Shown here piece after piece: positions 1-11,819 of a stretch of 64,000 nt of DNA. This DNA is from Aptenodytes patagonicus (Eukaryota; Chordata; Aves; Sphenisciformes; Spheniscidae): positions 520,001-584,000 of the forward strand of contig NW_027472023.1 in the NCBI RefSeq assembly GCF_965638725.1, read 5' to 3'. The number at the start of each line of letters is the position of its first letter. Within the stretch, counting starts at the first letter, position 1. A model generated the notes under the pieces. It searched no databases and was not told the DNA's origin. It saw nothing but the letters and a program-made list of their open reading frames with translations. A program made the position numbers and the translations under genes.

Positions 1-246
1 AGCCCAGCAACCCCAGTCTGTGGGCACGGCCCTGCCCCTTCTCTGGGAAGAGCCGAGCGGGGCCAGGCTGCTGCCCCGGTGTCAGGCCAGAGGTCTTTGT
101 GTCCCAGGGGTGCTGTGCAACGGGCCAGACCTTCCCAAGTGCTGAGCACACAGGAGCCTGGTAGCAAGCGAGCTCCTAAAGGGATCCCTGGCAAATATGT
201 GTCCCAACCTTGGGCTTTGGTAACAACAGTGTTCCCTCTCTTTTAG

Positions 247-3200
247 ACAATGCAACACCCGCCAGAAGGGCAGGAGGGTCCTGAGGCTCCTTTTCCTGCT
301 GCTTCCCCTCCTGTCGGGTGAGTATCCCTGACCAAAAATGGTCCTCTCAGTCCTGGGGAGAGGGACCAGCTCCTGAGGAAAATAACCATCTCTTGACAAT
401 GTGACCCACAGCTGCTGTCTACCGCTGGGGCTCAACGGTGTGGGGAGAGGGAGCGTTGCGGGTAAGTGTCTCTTGCTGTGGGGAAGCCAATGCCTGTAAA
501 GGCCGTGGCTCTGCCCTCCTGCCTCCCCTGGGAACATGGGACGTCTGGTCAAAAATGCCCATCACGGCTGAGGCGGGAGGGGTGGGGGGTGGGGGGGCAC
601 TTCTGTTCGTCCTTCGGTCTCCATGTTCGTTCAACACAGAGACAGATCTTCCCAAGTGACCTCCGCAGGGTGGCAGGCTGAAGCGCGGAGCACTTTGGCA
701 GAAGGTGCCTTTGCTGCCTGCATCCCTCTCGGAGAGCCTGGGGGGGCAGACGGAGACCCAAAAGATGCTCTGCTGAACGTGGCTGGTTAAAGAGCCCAAC
801 CTTCGTGTCGGGGTCTCTCCAAAGTGACTCGAAGCAGCAGGACATTCTGCCAGCTCTCCCTAGGGGAGTGTCCTTTGGGGAGCCCTGGCAGTGCTCCTCG
901 TGCTTGCTCCAGCGGAGTGTCTCTCCAAAGTGTCAATTTTGGCAGTCAACAAGCTACTTAAGGAGTCCATCCCGCCCCCTCTTTGTCTTGCAGGAGGCGT
1001 CAGGGCTTTCTGAAACGGAGCTGCAGTCTCTGGGGTAAGAGCACTTTCTCGCCCGGGAACGTGTTCTGTGGAGCCGTCTCAGCTGGCTTCGTGCTGCCTG
1101 CACTCACTCGCCTCGCGTCCAGGGCCCCTGACCTTCCCCGTCTGCTACTTGCGGTGGCAGAAGGGAGCCATTTGTAAACCAGAGGAAAGAAAGGGTCTGG
1201 GGGACAGGGGGTGACCCAAGGCCCGGGGACCCTTCTCTGCACAGTGTTTGGAGCCTGCCTGCAGGGGCTGGGGCAGCTGCTGGGCAAGACCTGCTTTCCC
1301 TTTGCCTCCAGGAACTCACAGGCTTGGCTGGAGCAGAAGACGTGGGAGCTCAAGGAGACGGTGGCTCAGGTGTCTGCTGCGAGGGCAACCATTCTTCAGG
1401 CAGTGAGAGAGGTCCTCGGAGGCCATGGTGTCCAAGAGGAGAAGAGAGAGGTGAGGGTGCTGGGGGCAGATCAGAGACCTCGCTGTCTTTCTGGCCTCCC
1501 TCCTGCTGCTTCCTCTTGGCACTCTCAAAGTCGGCACCTTTGCCGACGGGTCTTGCCTTGCATTTTCTGACACAGAGGCGCTCCTTGGCTCTGTGCTAGG
1601 ACTCGGTGTTCATGCGGAACGGCCCGTGCATGTGTTTGTGTTCACTGCCATTCCCATTTTTTTTTTCCCCCCAGGAAATTCTGCAGCTGACCCAGGCGGC
1701 AATTAAGAAGGTGCTTGAAGGCTACGTCCGGATGCCGGACTGGGCTCTGGAAGCCATAGGTATGCAGACAGGAAGTCTCGCTGCCCTCCGTTTGTGTGTG
1801 GCACTCCCCCAAAGTCTGCCAAGCTCTGCTTTCAAGCCTGAGAAATACATCCTAATGCACTGCTTCCACTCCTAATCTCTGGCCTCCTTCATGTCAGGTG
1901 CCACCATTGATGCGGAGAGGACATCCAAGAGTTATGGTGGGCAAGGCAAGATGACCTGGTGGCTTTCTCTGTTCGGCTTCTCTTCTGCAAACCCTCCAGA
2001 GGCAATCTTGCAGGTATCACAAGGGAAGTCCTGACTTGTGGTTCACCTCCTTGCTTTTGGATTGGCAGACCAAGCGCACAGCACTTCCCTTCAGCCCGGC
2101 CCTATCGCTCAGCCCTGCAGGCTGCGTCGCATTCCTGACCCCTGCGATCCCTGACAGCACTGCCCTCCCATCAGGAGGGGGACCGAGCTGAACCCAGCTT
2201 CCGCGACCTGCCCACCACCCTTGGTTGCAGTTTGTCCTTGGCAGCCCCACTGCCATACCGCATCTCTGAGGGTCCCTTTCCAGAGGGGGTGGGAGTGGTG
2301 GGGGCTGCTGAGCCACGGAAGCCGCGAGAGATGCTCCTCTGGGCCCCGGCCCTGATCTGGTCTACCAAGTCTGAAGCAGGGTCCCAGTCTGCATTGGACC
2401 GTGCAGCTGCAGCGCAATCTTTGAAGGGCAATGGGGTGAGGTACACTGGGGAGACCTGCCCTGTCTCTGCAGGCTCTGAGAAAGCAGAGCTGGCTTGGGA
2501 AAGCTGGAGGAGCCCAGAGGTTTTGTAGAAACACTTCCATATTGCCCTGCTGCCCAGCGACTTGTACTCATTTACGAGCAGGATCGCAGCCCACAGGCAA
2601 GGCAAGGTCTCTGCTTCTGGCCAAACAGGCAGCTCTGTTGGCTCTTGGGCTGCCTTGCCGCTGACGGTCATGGCTTTCTGGTTTCAGCCCCGTATTGCCC
2701 CTGGCAGCTGCTGGGCTTTCCAAGGATCTCGGGGCCACGTGGTCGTCCGGCTGCCTGAGCAAATCTGGCCAACGGCTTTCACCATCTGGCATATCTCGGA
2801 GGCAGTCTCTCCTTCCGGGGAAGTCAGCAGTGCCCCCAAAGAGTTTGCTGTCTCTGTAAGTCTTTGCCTTGTGCTTCTCGGGGGGGGGGGCCGGCCCCAG
2901 GGAAAAGCTGTACCAGAGACGTGCTTCTCTCGGCGGCTGCTCTCAGACATGTGTCTGGGGCTGGCTGCTGCAGAGCACCGCATCCCCTGGGGGGCCACTG
3001 GGGACACGTGGGGGTTCTGTGCCTCTGGGGGCTTCTTCTCTGCTTCATGGCCAAGGATCCTGGAGCACGTGCTGAAAGCACCCTGACCCAGAGTCAGCCT
3101 AAGCTGTGCTAGACTACCGCTAGAGCCGAGGGAGGTGGGGAAGGGTTCCCGGGTTCGGCCTCGGCGTGCCCTTTTTCTGACGCCCTGTGCGAGCCTGACC

Positions 3201-4056
3201 TGCTCCTTTTGTCTCTTGTCTTTGAGGGAGTGGATGAGGCAGCGGCAGAAACTCTCCTGGGAACGTTCACCTACGACGTGCACAAGGAGATCGCTCAGAC
3301 ATTCCATGTGCAGGTACCGCAAGAGCTGTGGGCAGGATGCCTGGGAAGAAGGCGGGGTTGTCTGCAAGTCCTTGGAGGAAAGAGTGCGGAGGATCACCCC
3401 AGCCAGCCTCTGCTCTCCCACGCTCCTTGCTCCTGCAGGGAAGACGGCAAGAGGAGAGCAAATGGGGCTTTGCTCTGCTGACCGAGGCAGCTGCCCCACC
3501 TTTGCAAGGGCGTTCCTTTTCCTTCGGGTAGCGCAGAGAAAGCAGCAGTGGGAAGGGGCCCAGGCAGGGAAACAGTCCCCCTCGGGGGAGACGGCGGGAG
3601 GGAGGATGGCAGATGTCTCCCCCCCCCCCCGCAGTGGGATTCTCCCCGCATCCCGCAGCAGCCCAGGCAGCAAAGGGCCTCCGGTTTCCACAGCCCCCCT
3701 CAGCAAGCCTCTGAGGCCAGGCCTTTGCTTTCTGGGCACAGAGGGCTCCTCCGTGGCCCTGGCAAAGGGGGATCTGGTTGACCTTGCTGCCTCCTTCGTC
3801 AGGGCTGCTGTTTGGTCCTCGGCAGGGGGAGCACGGGTAGAGGGGGCTCCGGCGATGTGCTGTGGCTCTTGCCACCTGTGTCATGATGGCTCCCCCCATT
3901 TCTTTACAGAAGGAGCTTCCCAGGACCTTTCGCTACATCAAATTCCAGGTGCAGAGCAACTGGGGAAACCCAGAGTACACCTGTGTGTACCGAGTACAGG
4001 TTCACGGGAAGACGGCGAGCCACAACGACCACCCGCAGGCCCAAGAGCTCCTTTAG
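247..4056 (+). CDS. SUN-domain protein (SUN3-like), C-terminal exons
   Basis: SUN proteins sit in the inner nuclear membrane and bind KASH proteins of the outer membrane (LINC complex). Splice-bounded exons in consistent phase: 247-317 (basic stretch, then a leucine-rich hydrophobic segment RLLFLLLPLL, likely the membrane span), 412-461, possibly 640-669, 994-1034, 1312-1450 and 1675-1759 (helical, coiled-coil-like), then the SUN domain on 1898-2013, 2688-2855, 3227-3313 and 3910-4056. SUN hallmarks are visible: GATI start, PPEAILQ, GSCWAFQGS, SSAPKEFAV, LGTFTYD, and SNWGNPEYTCVYRVQVHG near the end, followed by TAG. The middle resembles SUN3 (MPDWALEAIGATI; ISEAVSPSG) more than SUN1/SUN2, but the paralogue is not certain. 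The 5' part lies outside the window or was not recognised. Frames are open throughout, so the gene may be functional. Confidence 0.85.
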
Positions 4057-4063
4057 GAAGAAT

Positions 4064-4069
4064 AATAAA
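4064..4069 (+). promoter_or_regulatory. polyadenylation signal of the SUN-domain gene
   Basis: A canonical AATAAA lies 8 bases after the TAG stop codon, giving a very short 3' UTR. It supports 3910-4056 being the true terminal exon. Confidence 0.6.
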
Positions 4070-4074
4070 GCAAA

Positions 4075-5352
4075 GATGATGTGTGGCAGCTCGACTTGTG
4101 TATGTTCCTTGCAAATGTTCTTCCAGGGAGCTTCCAACAGCTTGCGCCGCTAGTGGGGAAGGGAGCTTTCTCCCTCAGGAGAAGGATGCTCGTGGTCCGG
4201 GCTGCAAGGGACAGGGCAGGGGAATGGGGCTTGAAGGAGAAGCCCCCGCTGGTCCAGCTCCAGCTTGCGCAGCCCAGGGTCGCTCACCAAAGCTCCAGTG
4301 TCACTGGGAGAGCAGAATCGCAGCCCCGGGAAAGCTCTCCTGCTGGCAGAGAAGAGGAGTGAGGCAGGCCTGTCTGCAAGGCCCTGTGCCCTCTCTCCAT
4401 AGGCAGTGGGATGCCCGTGCCAGTGGTCCAAGGGCATTAGGCAGCTTCAGACTTCTCCAGGATGTGATGTTTCAGGATTTCTTTTTTCCCTGCACTGCGG
4501 GGTGGGCAGGGGGGCATTTTGGGGTCCACCAGGGAGATGTACAGCAGAGCCAAGAGAGATGCCCAGGCCCCTCACCCCAGTCCGGAGTGGGGGGTGTTTT
4601 GCCCAGCACAGAGCAAGCTCCCACAGTGGTACTCGAAGAGGGTGGTTGGAAATAGCTGAGAAATTTGCCCCCTGCTCTGCCTGACCCCTCTCCTGTCCCC
4701 CAGGAGACGACTTCTGTTCCTCGCAGCTTCGAGCAGACCTCTGCCACTTGCAGACATCTTTCTGGCTCCTGTCCGCTCCTCCAGCCTGCTCGGGAGAGCC
4801 CTTTGTCTTCTCCTATGCGGCTCAACACATCTCTGAGCAACTCGGGACTCCTGGAAGCAGCTCTGCACAACTCTGAGCAGCTCCCAGGCTCTCCTCCATG
4901 CCCCCCAGGCCTGGGGCAGGACAGGGGCGGGGGGTGGGTCTGTGCAGTGCTGGGGTGCCGGGGGTGCCTGGTGCCAGCCCCAGCAGAGGCTGGGCAGCAC
5001 CCTGGCTCCCTGTTGGCCCCCTGGGGGATTGCCATGCCGGCCGAGGTCTCTTCTCACAGCCCAGATGCCCACAGTGTCCGTAGCAGGGGGAAGACGGTGC
5101 AGGCAGAGGAGACCGATGAGTCGCTGCCGCAGGAGATGGTGGCTGTGCGGCTGGTAGGACAGACAACCCCGCTGTGGGCCTTGGGGAGGGAAGAGTCTGC
5201 ACTGTGCCCGGGGGACATGGGGGCACTGATCTCAGCAGGGACGAGGGAGGGGGTCTGAGCCCCCAAACCTCAGCCACCTCGCACAGCCCAACACATGTCC
5301 CTGCTGTGCCTTGGCCTGTAGGAGGAGCAGCGGGCTTCAAGGAGGCATAAGA
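4075..5352. other. intergenic stretch, no recognised gene
   Basis: GC-rich unique-looking sequence between the SUN-gene poly-A signal and the ESPL1 fragment. Two plus-strand pieces have splice-like borders: an open stretch ending at a GTAGGA at 5155, and 5322-5369 (acceptor TGTAG, donor GTGAG, translating to EEQRASRRHKITSWLR). The second overlaps the ESPL1 fragment on the other strand. I do not recognise a protein, and these may be chance. Confidence 0.3.
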
Positions 5353-6966
5353 TCACTTCTTGGCTGAGGTGAGTTTCCCGGGGGGCTCGGGGTCGTAGGC
5401 CACACTGACACTGGTAAAGAGCTCGATGCTACAGTAGAGCAGCTGCTTCACCATGAGCTTCTGTTTGACACTGTCAGGAGGAACCTGCAGAAGGGAGGGA
5501 AGGAGAAAAACAGCATTCGTGGGGCCCGGGCAGCACCAGGCGCTGCTGCTTGACGGGGACACCGGAGAGGGACCCTCTGCTGATGGATTAAGGGGAACAT
5601 CGAGCCCGGAGCGGGGTTACGAACCCTCCAGCTGCTCACAGAGGCTCTGATCGACCACACTACGTGGTGGCCCCACTCCCAGCCCCTGCCTTACCCTCTC
5701 CAGCAGCTGGTGGAGGACACGGCAGTGATCCTCGGTGAAGGCACAGAGGCTGAGCACATCCTCCCAGCCAAAGGGCTGCTGCTTGCTCCTCTTCGCGTAC
5801 TCGCCGAGGGAGGAGACGATGAACTGGCAGCTCTCAGCCAGCACCTGAGGAAGCGCTCCAAGGCCTGGGATAAGGGCAGCCCCGCGGGGCAAGCACTCTT
5901 GGCCAGCACCTGGCTCAGCTGAACCCCGGCCTCCAGGAGGGACAGGGGGTCACCGAAAGACTTTGCGGAGCTGCCGGTGGCCCCCAAGAAGCCCCTCACG
6001 TCCTTTACTGCCTCCTCGGCCTCACTGTACCCGCCGCTCTTGCAGAGATGCCGGCACTGCTCCAGGTGAGCTCGAAGAAGCGGAGGGATTGCTGGAGGGT
6101 GGGCGGCCTCGTCGCCTCCTTTCGCAGAGCCGCGAGCAAGCAGTACCCGAGCTGTCAGCTGAGGAAAGCCGAGGACGGCACCCGCTGGGCTTCGTACAAG
6201 GTGGCAGCTGACTGCTGTGCCGTCTGGGAGGTGAAGAAGGGGGGTGCAGTGGCAGCAAGGCCGCCCCATCCTCCTCCAGCAGCAGGAGGAAGCGCAGGGC
6301 TCGCAGATGGACTGAGAGGACGGCTCTACCCTCCTCCTGCGGCCGGTCAGGCTCGGCCAGGGCGTCCGCCCCTCTCCAGAGCACGCTGAAGCTGCTGTAG
6401 GCAATGTCCATGAAGTCCTTGGAGGGCGCCTGGCCGGGGCGGTAAGTCAGCAGCTGGGCACGGAGGAGGTCGGCCACCCTCCAGCAGGCATCGCCGCTTC
6501 CCCGGCCGGCCGCGTTCCTCCACCGGTGGTAGAGGATCTTCTCCAGGTAGAGGGGAGCAGGCTGTGACACAGCAGTCAGGTAGCCCCGGCACGCCTCCTC
6601 GGCCACGGCCACCAGGCTGGTGGCATGTGCCAGGCAGCCCCTGGGCTCGGCCATCCGCTCGACACAGATCCGCAGGACTCTGTCGCAGACCTGGCTTTTC
6701 CGCAGCCGGGAGGCCTGGCTGGAGTCGGAGGCGGCTCCAGGACAGCAGCAGAGGCGTTCCTGGGGAAGGGAGGGTGTCAGAGCCACGGCACCCAGCCCAG
6801 GGCCCTCTGGGGGAGGGTTCCCACCCTGCGGTGCTGGCAGCGGAGCCCCCCGGTCCCCCGCTCACCCTTAGCTCGGTGAGCAGCTCCTCTATGTCCTCCC
6901 AGCTGTCCATCCGGGCAGCAAAATCAGCTCCTTTGAGGTGCTTCACATGTGACACCAGGCTGGTGA
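5353..6966 (-). pseudogene. ESPL1: ESPL1 (separase) N-terminal exons, frame-broken and truncated
   Basis: Separase is the cysteine protease that cleaves cohesin at anaphase. Read leftward: exon 6966-6866 (KHLKGADFAARM...IEELLTELR, matching the separase N-terminus); a block from 6759 to 5695 (CDRVLRICVE, LYLEKILYHRWRNAA, YSSFSVLWRGADAL, then LEQCRHLC and ESCQFIVSSL); and 5484-5353 (PDSVKQKLMVKQL...SVAYD) ending in an in-frame TGA. Homology in the 6759-5695 block moves between reading frames near 6250, 6160 and 5850, which implies small indels or unrecognised introns. After 5353 the next separase exons are not found on this strand; they occur on the plus strand at 15083. The catalytic caspase-like C-terminal domain is absent from the window. 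Identity rests on several conserved stretches in the right order; non-function is inferred. Confidence 0.75.
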
Positions 6967-7379
6967 CTTGGGGGCGGGCTGGGGCGGGCAGGGAAAGGTG
7001 GGGGACCCCCACAGCTCACAGCCCCCCTCAGGGCTCACAGCCCCCCCCAACACTTGCAGCCCCTCAGTGCTTGCAGGAAACTCCCAGCCCCATTCTCCAG
7101 GCCCCCTAATGCTCGCTGCCCCCCACCACACCATTCTCCAGCCCCCTGGGAGCCCCCAGCCCCACTCCTCGGCCCCCCTAAGGCCACACAGACACACACA
7201 CACCCCAGCCCCACTCCTCGGCCCCCCTAAGGCCACACAGCCTCCCCCAGACCCACTCCCCAGATGCTCACAGCCCCGCCGCGGCCTGGAGCGCCCCCCC
7301 CAGTCGCCCTCCCCGGGACCTGCAGGTCCCCCCCACCCCAGCCGTACTCCTCGGCCCCCCCAGCCCCGCTCCACGGCCC

Positions 7380-7580
7380 CCCGTGTCCACGGCCCCTCAG
7401 ACTCACGCGCCGCCGCCGGTGGGTGCAGGCCCCGCCGCGCGCCCCGTTCAAATCTCCTCCGCAGCCGATCAGCGCGCGGCTCCACCGGGCTGCCCGCGCG
7501 GGGCAGGCCGGGAGTTCTAGTCCCCGCCCCGGGGGCGCGCATGCGCACGGCGCCTCCTGCGACGGGGGTGGCCGTCCGTG
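7380..7580 (-). promoter_or_regulatory. probable ESPL1 5' end / CpG promoter
   Basis: Dense CpG sequence just upstream of the separase N-terminal exons, with a minus-strand splice donor (GTGAGTCTGAGG) at about 7396-7407 that would close a first non-coding exon. It includes CCCGCCCCG (GC-box-like) and a GCGCATGCGC palindrome around 7537. An inverted copy lies at 14885-15015, directly before the plus-strand ESPL1 exons. Promoter function is inferred from position and composition. Confidence 0.4.
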
Positions 7581-8035
7581 CAATGGAGTCGGTGTGCAAG
7601 GACCCCGTGCAATGGGGGGGTTGGTGTGCAAGGACCCCCATGCAATGGTGGCGATTGTGCAGGGACCCCTGTGTGAGGAGGGGCGGGTGCACGGGCACCG
7701 TTGTGTAATGGGAGCCGGTGTGCAAGGCCCCTGTGCAACGGGGGATGGTGTGCAGGGACCCTCGTGCAACGGTGGTGATTGTGCAGGACTGCCGTGCCAT
7801 GCTGCTGGTTGTGAGGGACCCTCGTGCAATGGGGTGTTGGTGTGCAAGGACCCCCCGTGCAATGGTGGTGGCCGTGCAGGGACCCCCGTGCAATGGGGGG
7901 GTCAGTGTACAAGGACCCCGTGCAATGATGGTGATTGTGCAGGACCCCCGTGCAATGGTGGGAGAGTGCACGGGGACCCTCGTGCGATGGGGGGTCGGCG
8001 TGTGGAGACCCCCGTGCAGTGGGGGGGCCAGTGCT
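7570..8035. repeat. minisatellite, GTGCAAGGACCCC / GTGCAATGG type
   Basis: About 15 imperfect units of roughly 30 bases, each with a GTGCA(A/G)GGACCCC half and a GTGCAATGG half. The same family occurs in the opposite sense at 11820-12420 and 14455-14895. It generates long spurious open frames on both strands. Confidence 0.85.
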
Positions 8036-8079
8036 GATCCCCCCACCCCCCCAGGCCCCATTGCCCGCCCCCTCCGTGT

Positions 8080-8175
8080 CCTCAGCCCCCCCCAGCCCCA
8101 CTCCCCCTCCCCCCTCGGGGCCCACAGCCCCACTCCTCGGCCCCCCCGTGTCCGCGGCCCCTCAGACTCACGCTG
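8080..8175. repeat. second copy of the ESPL1 5'-exon border
   Basis: The segment with CCCACTCCTCGG, then GTGTCCGCGGCCCCTCAG and ACTCACG repeats the sequence at about 7340-7407, including the minus-strand donor. The ESPL1 first-exon region is therefore duplicated on both sides of the minisatellite. Confidence 0.6.
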
Positions 8176-9206
8176 CTCCGCTGCCGCCGCCGTTAAGGCC
8201 CGGTTGGGTTGGTAACGGGGGGGGGTCGGTAACGGGACCCCGGCAGGGCCGGGGAGAGCGGGAAACGGAGTGCGCGGGGGCGGGGCCTGCGCGGGGTGGG
8301 CCGGGGGAGATGGGGAGGGGGCACGAATGGGAGACCGGGGGGAGACCCGGGGGGGTACAGACGGGGGCACATGGGTGGGCACACACGGGTGGGGGCACAG
8401 GAGAGGGGGCACGCGGGAGGGTGCACGCGGGGGACCGCGCGGGTGGGCACGAGGGTGACACGGAGGGAGACACGGGAGGGCACACGGGGGGGGCACAGGA
8501 GAGGGGGCACACGGGCTGGGTTTCGCGGGGGTCCACACGGGGGATGCACGGGTGGGTGCATAGCGGGGTGCTCACGGGTGGGTACCCACGGAGGGGTGCA
8601 GGCGGGCTGGGGCACACGGGGGGGCTGCCCACTGCCGCCCGTGGGCGTGCCCCCGGGGTGAGCTCCGTGCAGGCACCCCTGCGTGTTTTTGGGGGTCACG
8701 GGGGGGGGCGGTGCCCCCTGACTGCGCGTCCCTGCCCCCGCCTGGACCCCCGGGCCTGGGCAGGGCCACCAAGGACACGAGTGTGCCCGGCCTCAGCGCC
8801 GGAGGGGGGCCGTGAGCCAGGAGTGCTGGCTTCCCGCGGGGGGGAGGGGAGCTGACGCGGGGGGGGAGGGGGGGCTGGCCCCGCGCCGACACCCCCCCCC
8901 CCCCGCCCCCGGACAGGGTCCTGCTCCCCCCGCCATGAATCAGCAGTTTGGGGGGACGGTTCCCAGGGCCGGGCGTGTCCGTTCCCCCCCCGGCCTCCGT
9001 CCACCTTAAGAGCCGCGGGCAGCTCCACCTTAACGCGGGGGGGGGGGGCGTGTGCGTGCGGGGGGGGGCGGGGGGCGGCTTCCCTCCCCCCCCCCCCATC
9101 ACCCGGTACCGGGGCTGCAGCGGCGACAGCAGCGCGGTCACTGGAGCAGGGGGCAGCAGGAGCGCTGCGGAGCATCCCCCGCCCGGCGCCGCCCTCCCTC
9201 CTGCAT

Positions 9207-9410
9207 CCCCAGGCAGCATCCCGCATCCCTGGGTACCACCCGCATCCCCGGGCAGCATCCTGCATCCCTGAGCACCGCCCAGCATCCCTGAGCAGCATCC
9301 CGCATCCCCGGGTACCACCCGCATCCCCGGGCAGCATCCTGCATCCCTGAGCACCGCCCAGCATCCCTGAGCAGCGTCCCGCATCCCCGGGTACCACTTG
9401 GCCCTCAGGC
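9207..9410. repeat. 79-bp tandem repeat upstream of the KIF5A exon 1 copy
   Basis: Units built of GCATCCCCGGG, AGCATCC and GCACCGCCCAGC blocks. The GAGCACCGCCC landmark recurs 79 bases apart (9271 and 9350). The identical array lies at 44172-44376 upstream of the intact gene. Confidence 0.85.
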
Positions 9411-9552
9411 TGTAACCAGCACCCCCGGGTACCACCCGCATCCCCGGGTGACATCCCACACCCTTGGGTACCAGCAGCACCCTTGAGCCCCCCCCCCAGC
9501 CTCCGGCCCCCCCAAACTCTTCTCGACGCCCCCCCCGGGTCCCCCCCCCGCC

Positions 9553-9681
9553 ATGGCCAAGCCCAGCACCGAGTGCAGCATCAAGGTCCTGTGCCGGTTC
9601 CGGCCCCTCAACCAGGCGGAGATCCTGCGGGGGGACAAGTTCCTGCCCGTCTTCCAGGGCGACGACAGCGTGGTGGTGGGG
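9553..9681 (+). pseudogene. KIF5A: orphan copy of KIF5A exon 1
   Basis: Open 43-codon exon beginning [11 protein letters not shown] and ending DDSVVVG, followed by an intact GTGAGT donor. It matches the true exon 1 at 44520-44648 except for codon 3 (Lys here, Glu there). No kinesin exon 2 follows; about 0.8 kb downstream the duplication ends and MFSD5 sequence begins. It could not encode a motor by itself, although it retains a start codon, a donor and a promoter copy. Confidence 0.85.
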
Positions 9682-10496
9682 GTGAGTGCGGGGGGGGCAC
9701 AGGGACCCCCCAGCCTCGGGGGGGGGATGGGGGCACGGCCGGAGGTGGGGGGATAGCCAGGTTGGGGGGTAACTGGCCTGGGCGGGGGTGACAGTCAGCT
9801 TGGGGGGGGCAGAGCCTGTTTGGGGAGGGGGGGGAATCGCCCTGGGTGTGGCCGGTGCCCAAATGGGCCCAGCACCCCCCCCCCCCCCCCCCGGGGCGTT
9901 TCCCCTGCCCCCCCGCATGCCCCTCCCTTACCCCCCCCCCCATTCCTTTTCTGAGGTTCCCGGCACTCCCAGTTTCCCCCAGTCTGGCCCAGTGCTGGGG
10001 GGGCGGGGGGGTTGTTTACAACGAGCGGGACGCCCTGACCCCCGGGGGGGCCACGATCGGGCCTGAGGGCAGCACCGGGGGGGGGGGAGGGGGGGTATTG
10101 CCGCAGATCCTGTCCCCCTCCCCCACCCCACCCCGCTGCGGCCCGGCCCTTTGTTAGGGGGTGAAGCCGGGGGGGGGCTCAGGGACCGCGGCCAAGCCCC
10201 CCAATATAACGACCCCCCCCAACACCCCCCCCATGCACAGGGTGGGGTATGGGGCGGGGAGGGTTCTCCACGCAGGGTGTGCGTGGGGGGGGCTGCGTGG
10301 GGTGGTTGTGCGTGGGGGGGGTGCGTGGGGGGGGGTGCGTGACCGTCGGCGGCCGAGGTGGGCAGTTGTGCCTGCGCCGTGCTGTGGCGGTTGCGGGGGG
10401 CCGGGGGGGCGGCGGTGTGGGGCAGGCTGGTGTTGCCGGCTGTCCCCGTGTCTGTGTGTCCCCGTGTCCGCGTGTCCCCGCGGTACCAGCAATAAT

Positions 10497-11453
10497 CAAC
10501 CAGGGGTTTGTCCGCAGCATTGCTCTTCTCTGCCTTCGAGGTGTGGTACGTCCACGGGCACGTGGAGCGGTACGATTTTCCAACCGAGTGGATCGACGTC
10601 ACCTTTTCCCGAGCGGCTTTTTGGACCAACATCATCGCCGTGGGGGCTGGGGAGCAGCCAATTTCTTCACCAAGGGGTTGGGGTTGGGCCTGGTGGCCCC
10701 GTTCACGGTCTCCATCCCCCTCCTGGTGCTGTTGGGGGTCTTTGCCATGAAAAATTGGGATGAAAACTACGGAAAGAAACGAGCTTTCTCCAAAACCTGC
10801 GGCGACGGTTTGAAGTGCCTCCTCTCCGACCGGCCCGTCCTTCTCCTGGGCACCATCCAGGCTCTGTTTGAAAGCGTCATCTACATCTTCGTCTTCCTCT
10901 GGACCCCCATCTTGGATCCCCAGGGCGCTCCCTTGGGCATCGTCTTCTGTGGCTTCATGGCCGCCAGCACGCTGGGCTCCTCACTCTACCGCCTGACCAT
11001 CTCCAGGAGGTACCACCTCCAGCCCGTCCACCTCCTCTCCCTCGCTGTCCTCCTGGTCTTCTTCTCCCTCTTCATGCTCACCTTCTCCACCAACCCCAGC
11101 CAGGAGAGCCCCGCCGAGTCCTTCCTCGCCTTCCTCCTCATCGAACTCTCCTGCGGGCTTTACTTCCCGGCCATGGGTTTCCTCCGATGGAAAGTGGTGC
11201 CGGAGAGGGATCGCCTGGGGGTGATGAACTGGTTTCGCCTCCCCCTGAACTTACTGGCCTGTCTGGGTTTACTGGTTCTCCACGACAGTGACCGTCAGAT
11301 GGGCACCAGGAGCATGTTCGGTGTCTGCGCAGCCATCGCACTGCTGGCGCTGCTGGCCGTCGGCCGCCTCTTCGCCCTCAGTCGCCACGACGCCTCTGCT
11401 TGCCCGCGCCGCTGGGACAGGACGACGCTGCCGACGCCGTGCCCGAGCTGTGA
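10497..11453 (+). pseudogene. MFSD5: MFSD5, 5'-truncated with two frameshifts
   Basis: MFSD5 is a major-facilitator-superfamily membrane protein linked to molybdate transport. The match begins at LSAALLFSAFE, so roughly the first third of the protein (early membrane helices) is missing. It runs through HVERYDFPTEW, LLSDRPVLLLGTIQALFES, FVFLWTPILDPQGAPLG, SSLYRLTISRRYHLQP, LSLAVLLVFFSLFML, ESFLAFLLIELSCGLYF and GLLVLHDSDRQMGTRSMF. Two frame changes are needed: one base lost near 10657 (between VGAG and AANFF) and one near 11395, after which the frame ends AVPEL-stop at 11453, like the family's usual C-terminus. The body is otherwise well conserved, so the breaks may be sequence errors. In human, MFSD5 is next to ESPL1, which fits the ESPL1 pieces on both sides here. 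Confidence 0.85.
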
Positions 11454-11654
11454 CGGGGTCCCGTGACGGGTGTCACCCCCCCGAGGGACCGCAGAGGGGA
11501 CGTGGGAACACCCTGACCCGCTGCTACGGGGTGAGCTGCCCCCCTGGGTGGCTGGTGACCCCCAAAACATCCTCATCCCCACTGCCTCCGTGGCGGCAGG
11601 GGGGGGCGGAAGCACGCAGGGAGGTGTAGTCCCTCTTTTAAAAAAAGAAAACAA

Positions 11655-11660
11655 AATAAA
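11655..11660 (+). promoter_or_regulatory. polyadenylation signal after MFSD5
   Basis: AATAAA about 200 bases past the MFSD5 stop, following an A-rich run. Confidence 0.5.
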
Positions 11661-11819
11661 AGGTGTTTCTGCAGATCCCTGTCCCCCTCCACACATTTTT
11701 TTGGGGGAACTTGCTCCGGATCTGCCCCCTGCCCGGCATGGGGGTCTGCGTGCGTGCAAGTTTCACGCTGGAACCTCGTTGTCCTGAGCAGCGGTGTGCA
11801 GAGCCAGGCTTGCACAATT

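Larger units (their letters stand above)
8240..10485. repeat. direct-repeat copy A of the KIF5A promoter, exon 1 and intron 1
   Basis: Nearly base-for-base the same, in the same orientation, as 43230-45705, apart from scattered substitutions and homopolymer length differences. Copy B has about 250 extra bases near 45185-45440. Similarity fades near 10485, just before the MFSD5 fragment. The left border at 8205-8240 also carries remnants of the DCTN2-side promoter (GGTAACGGGG repeats as at 43105-43145), so the source was the DCTN2-KIF5A intergenic region. Confidence 0.9.
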
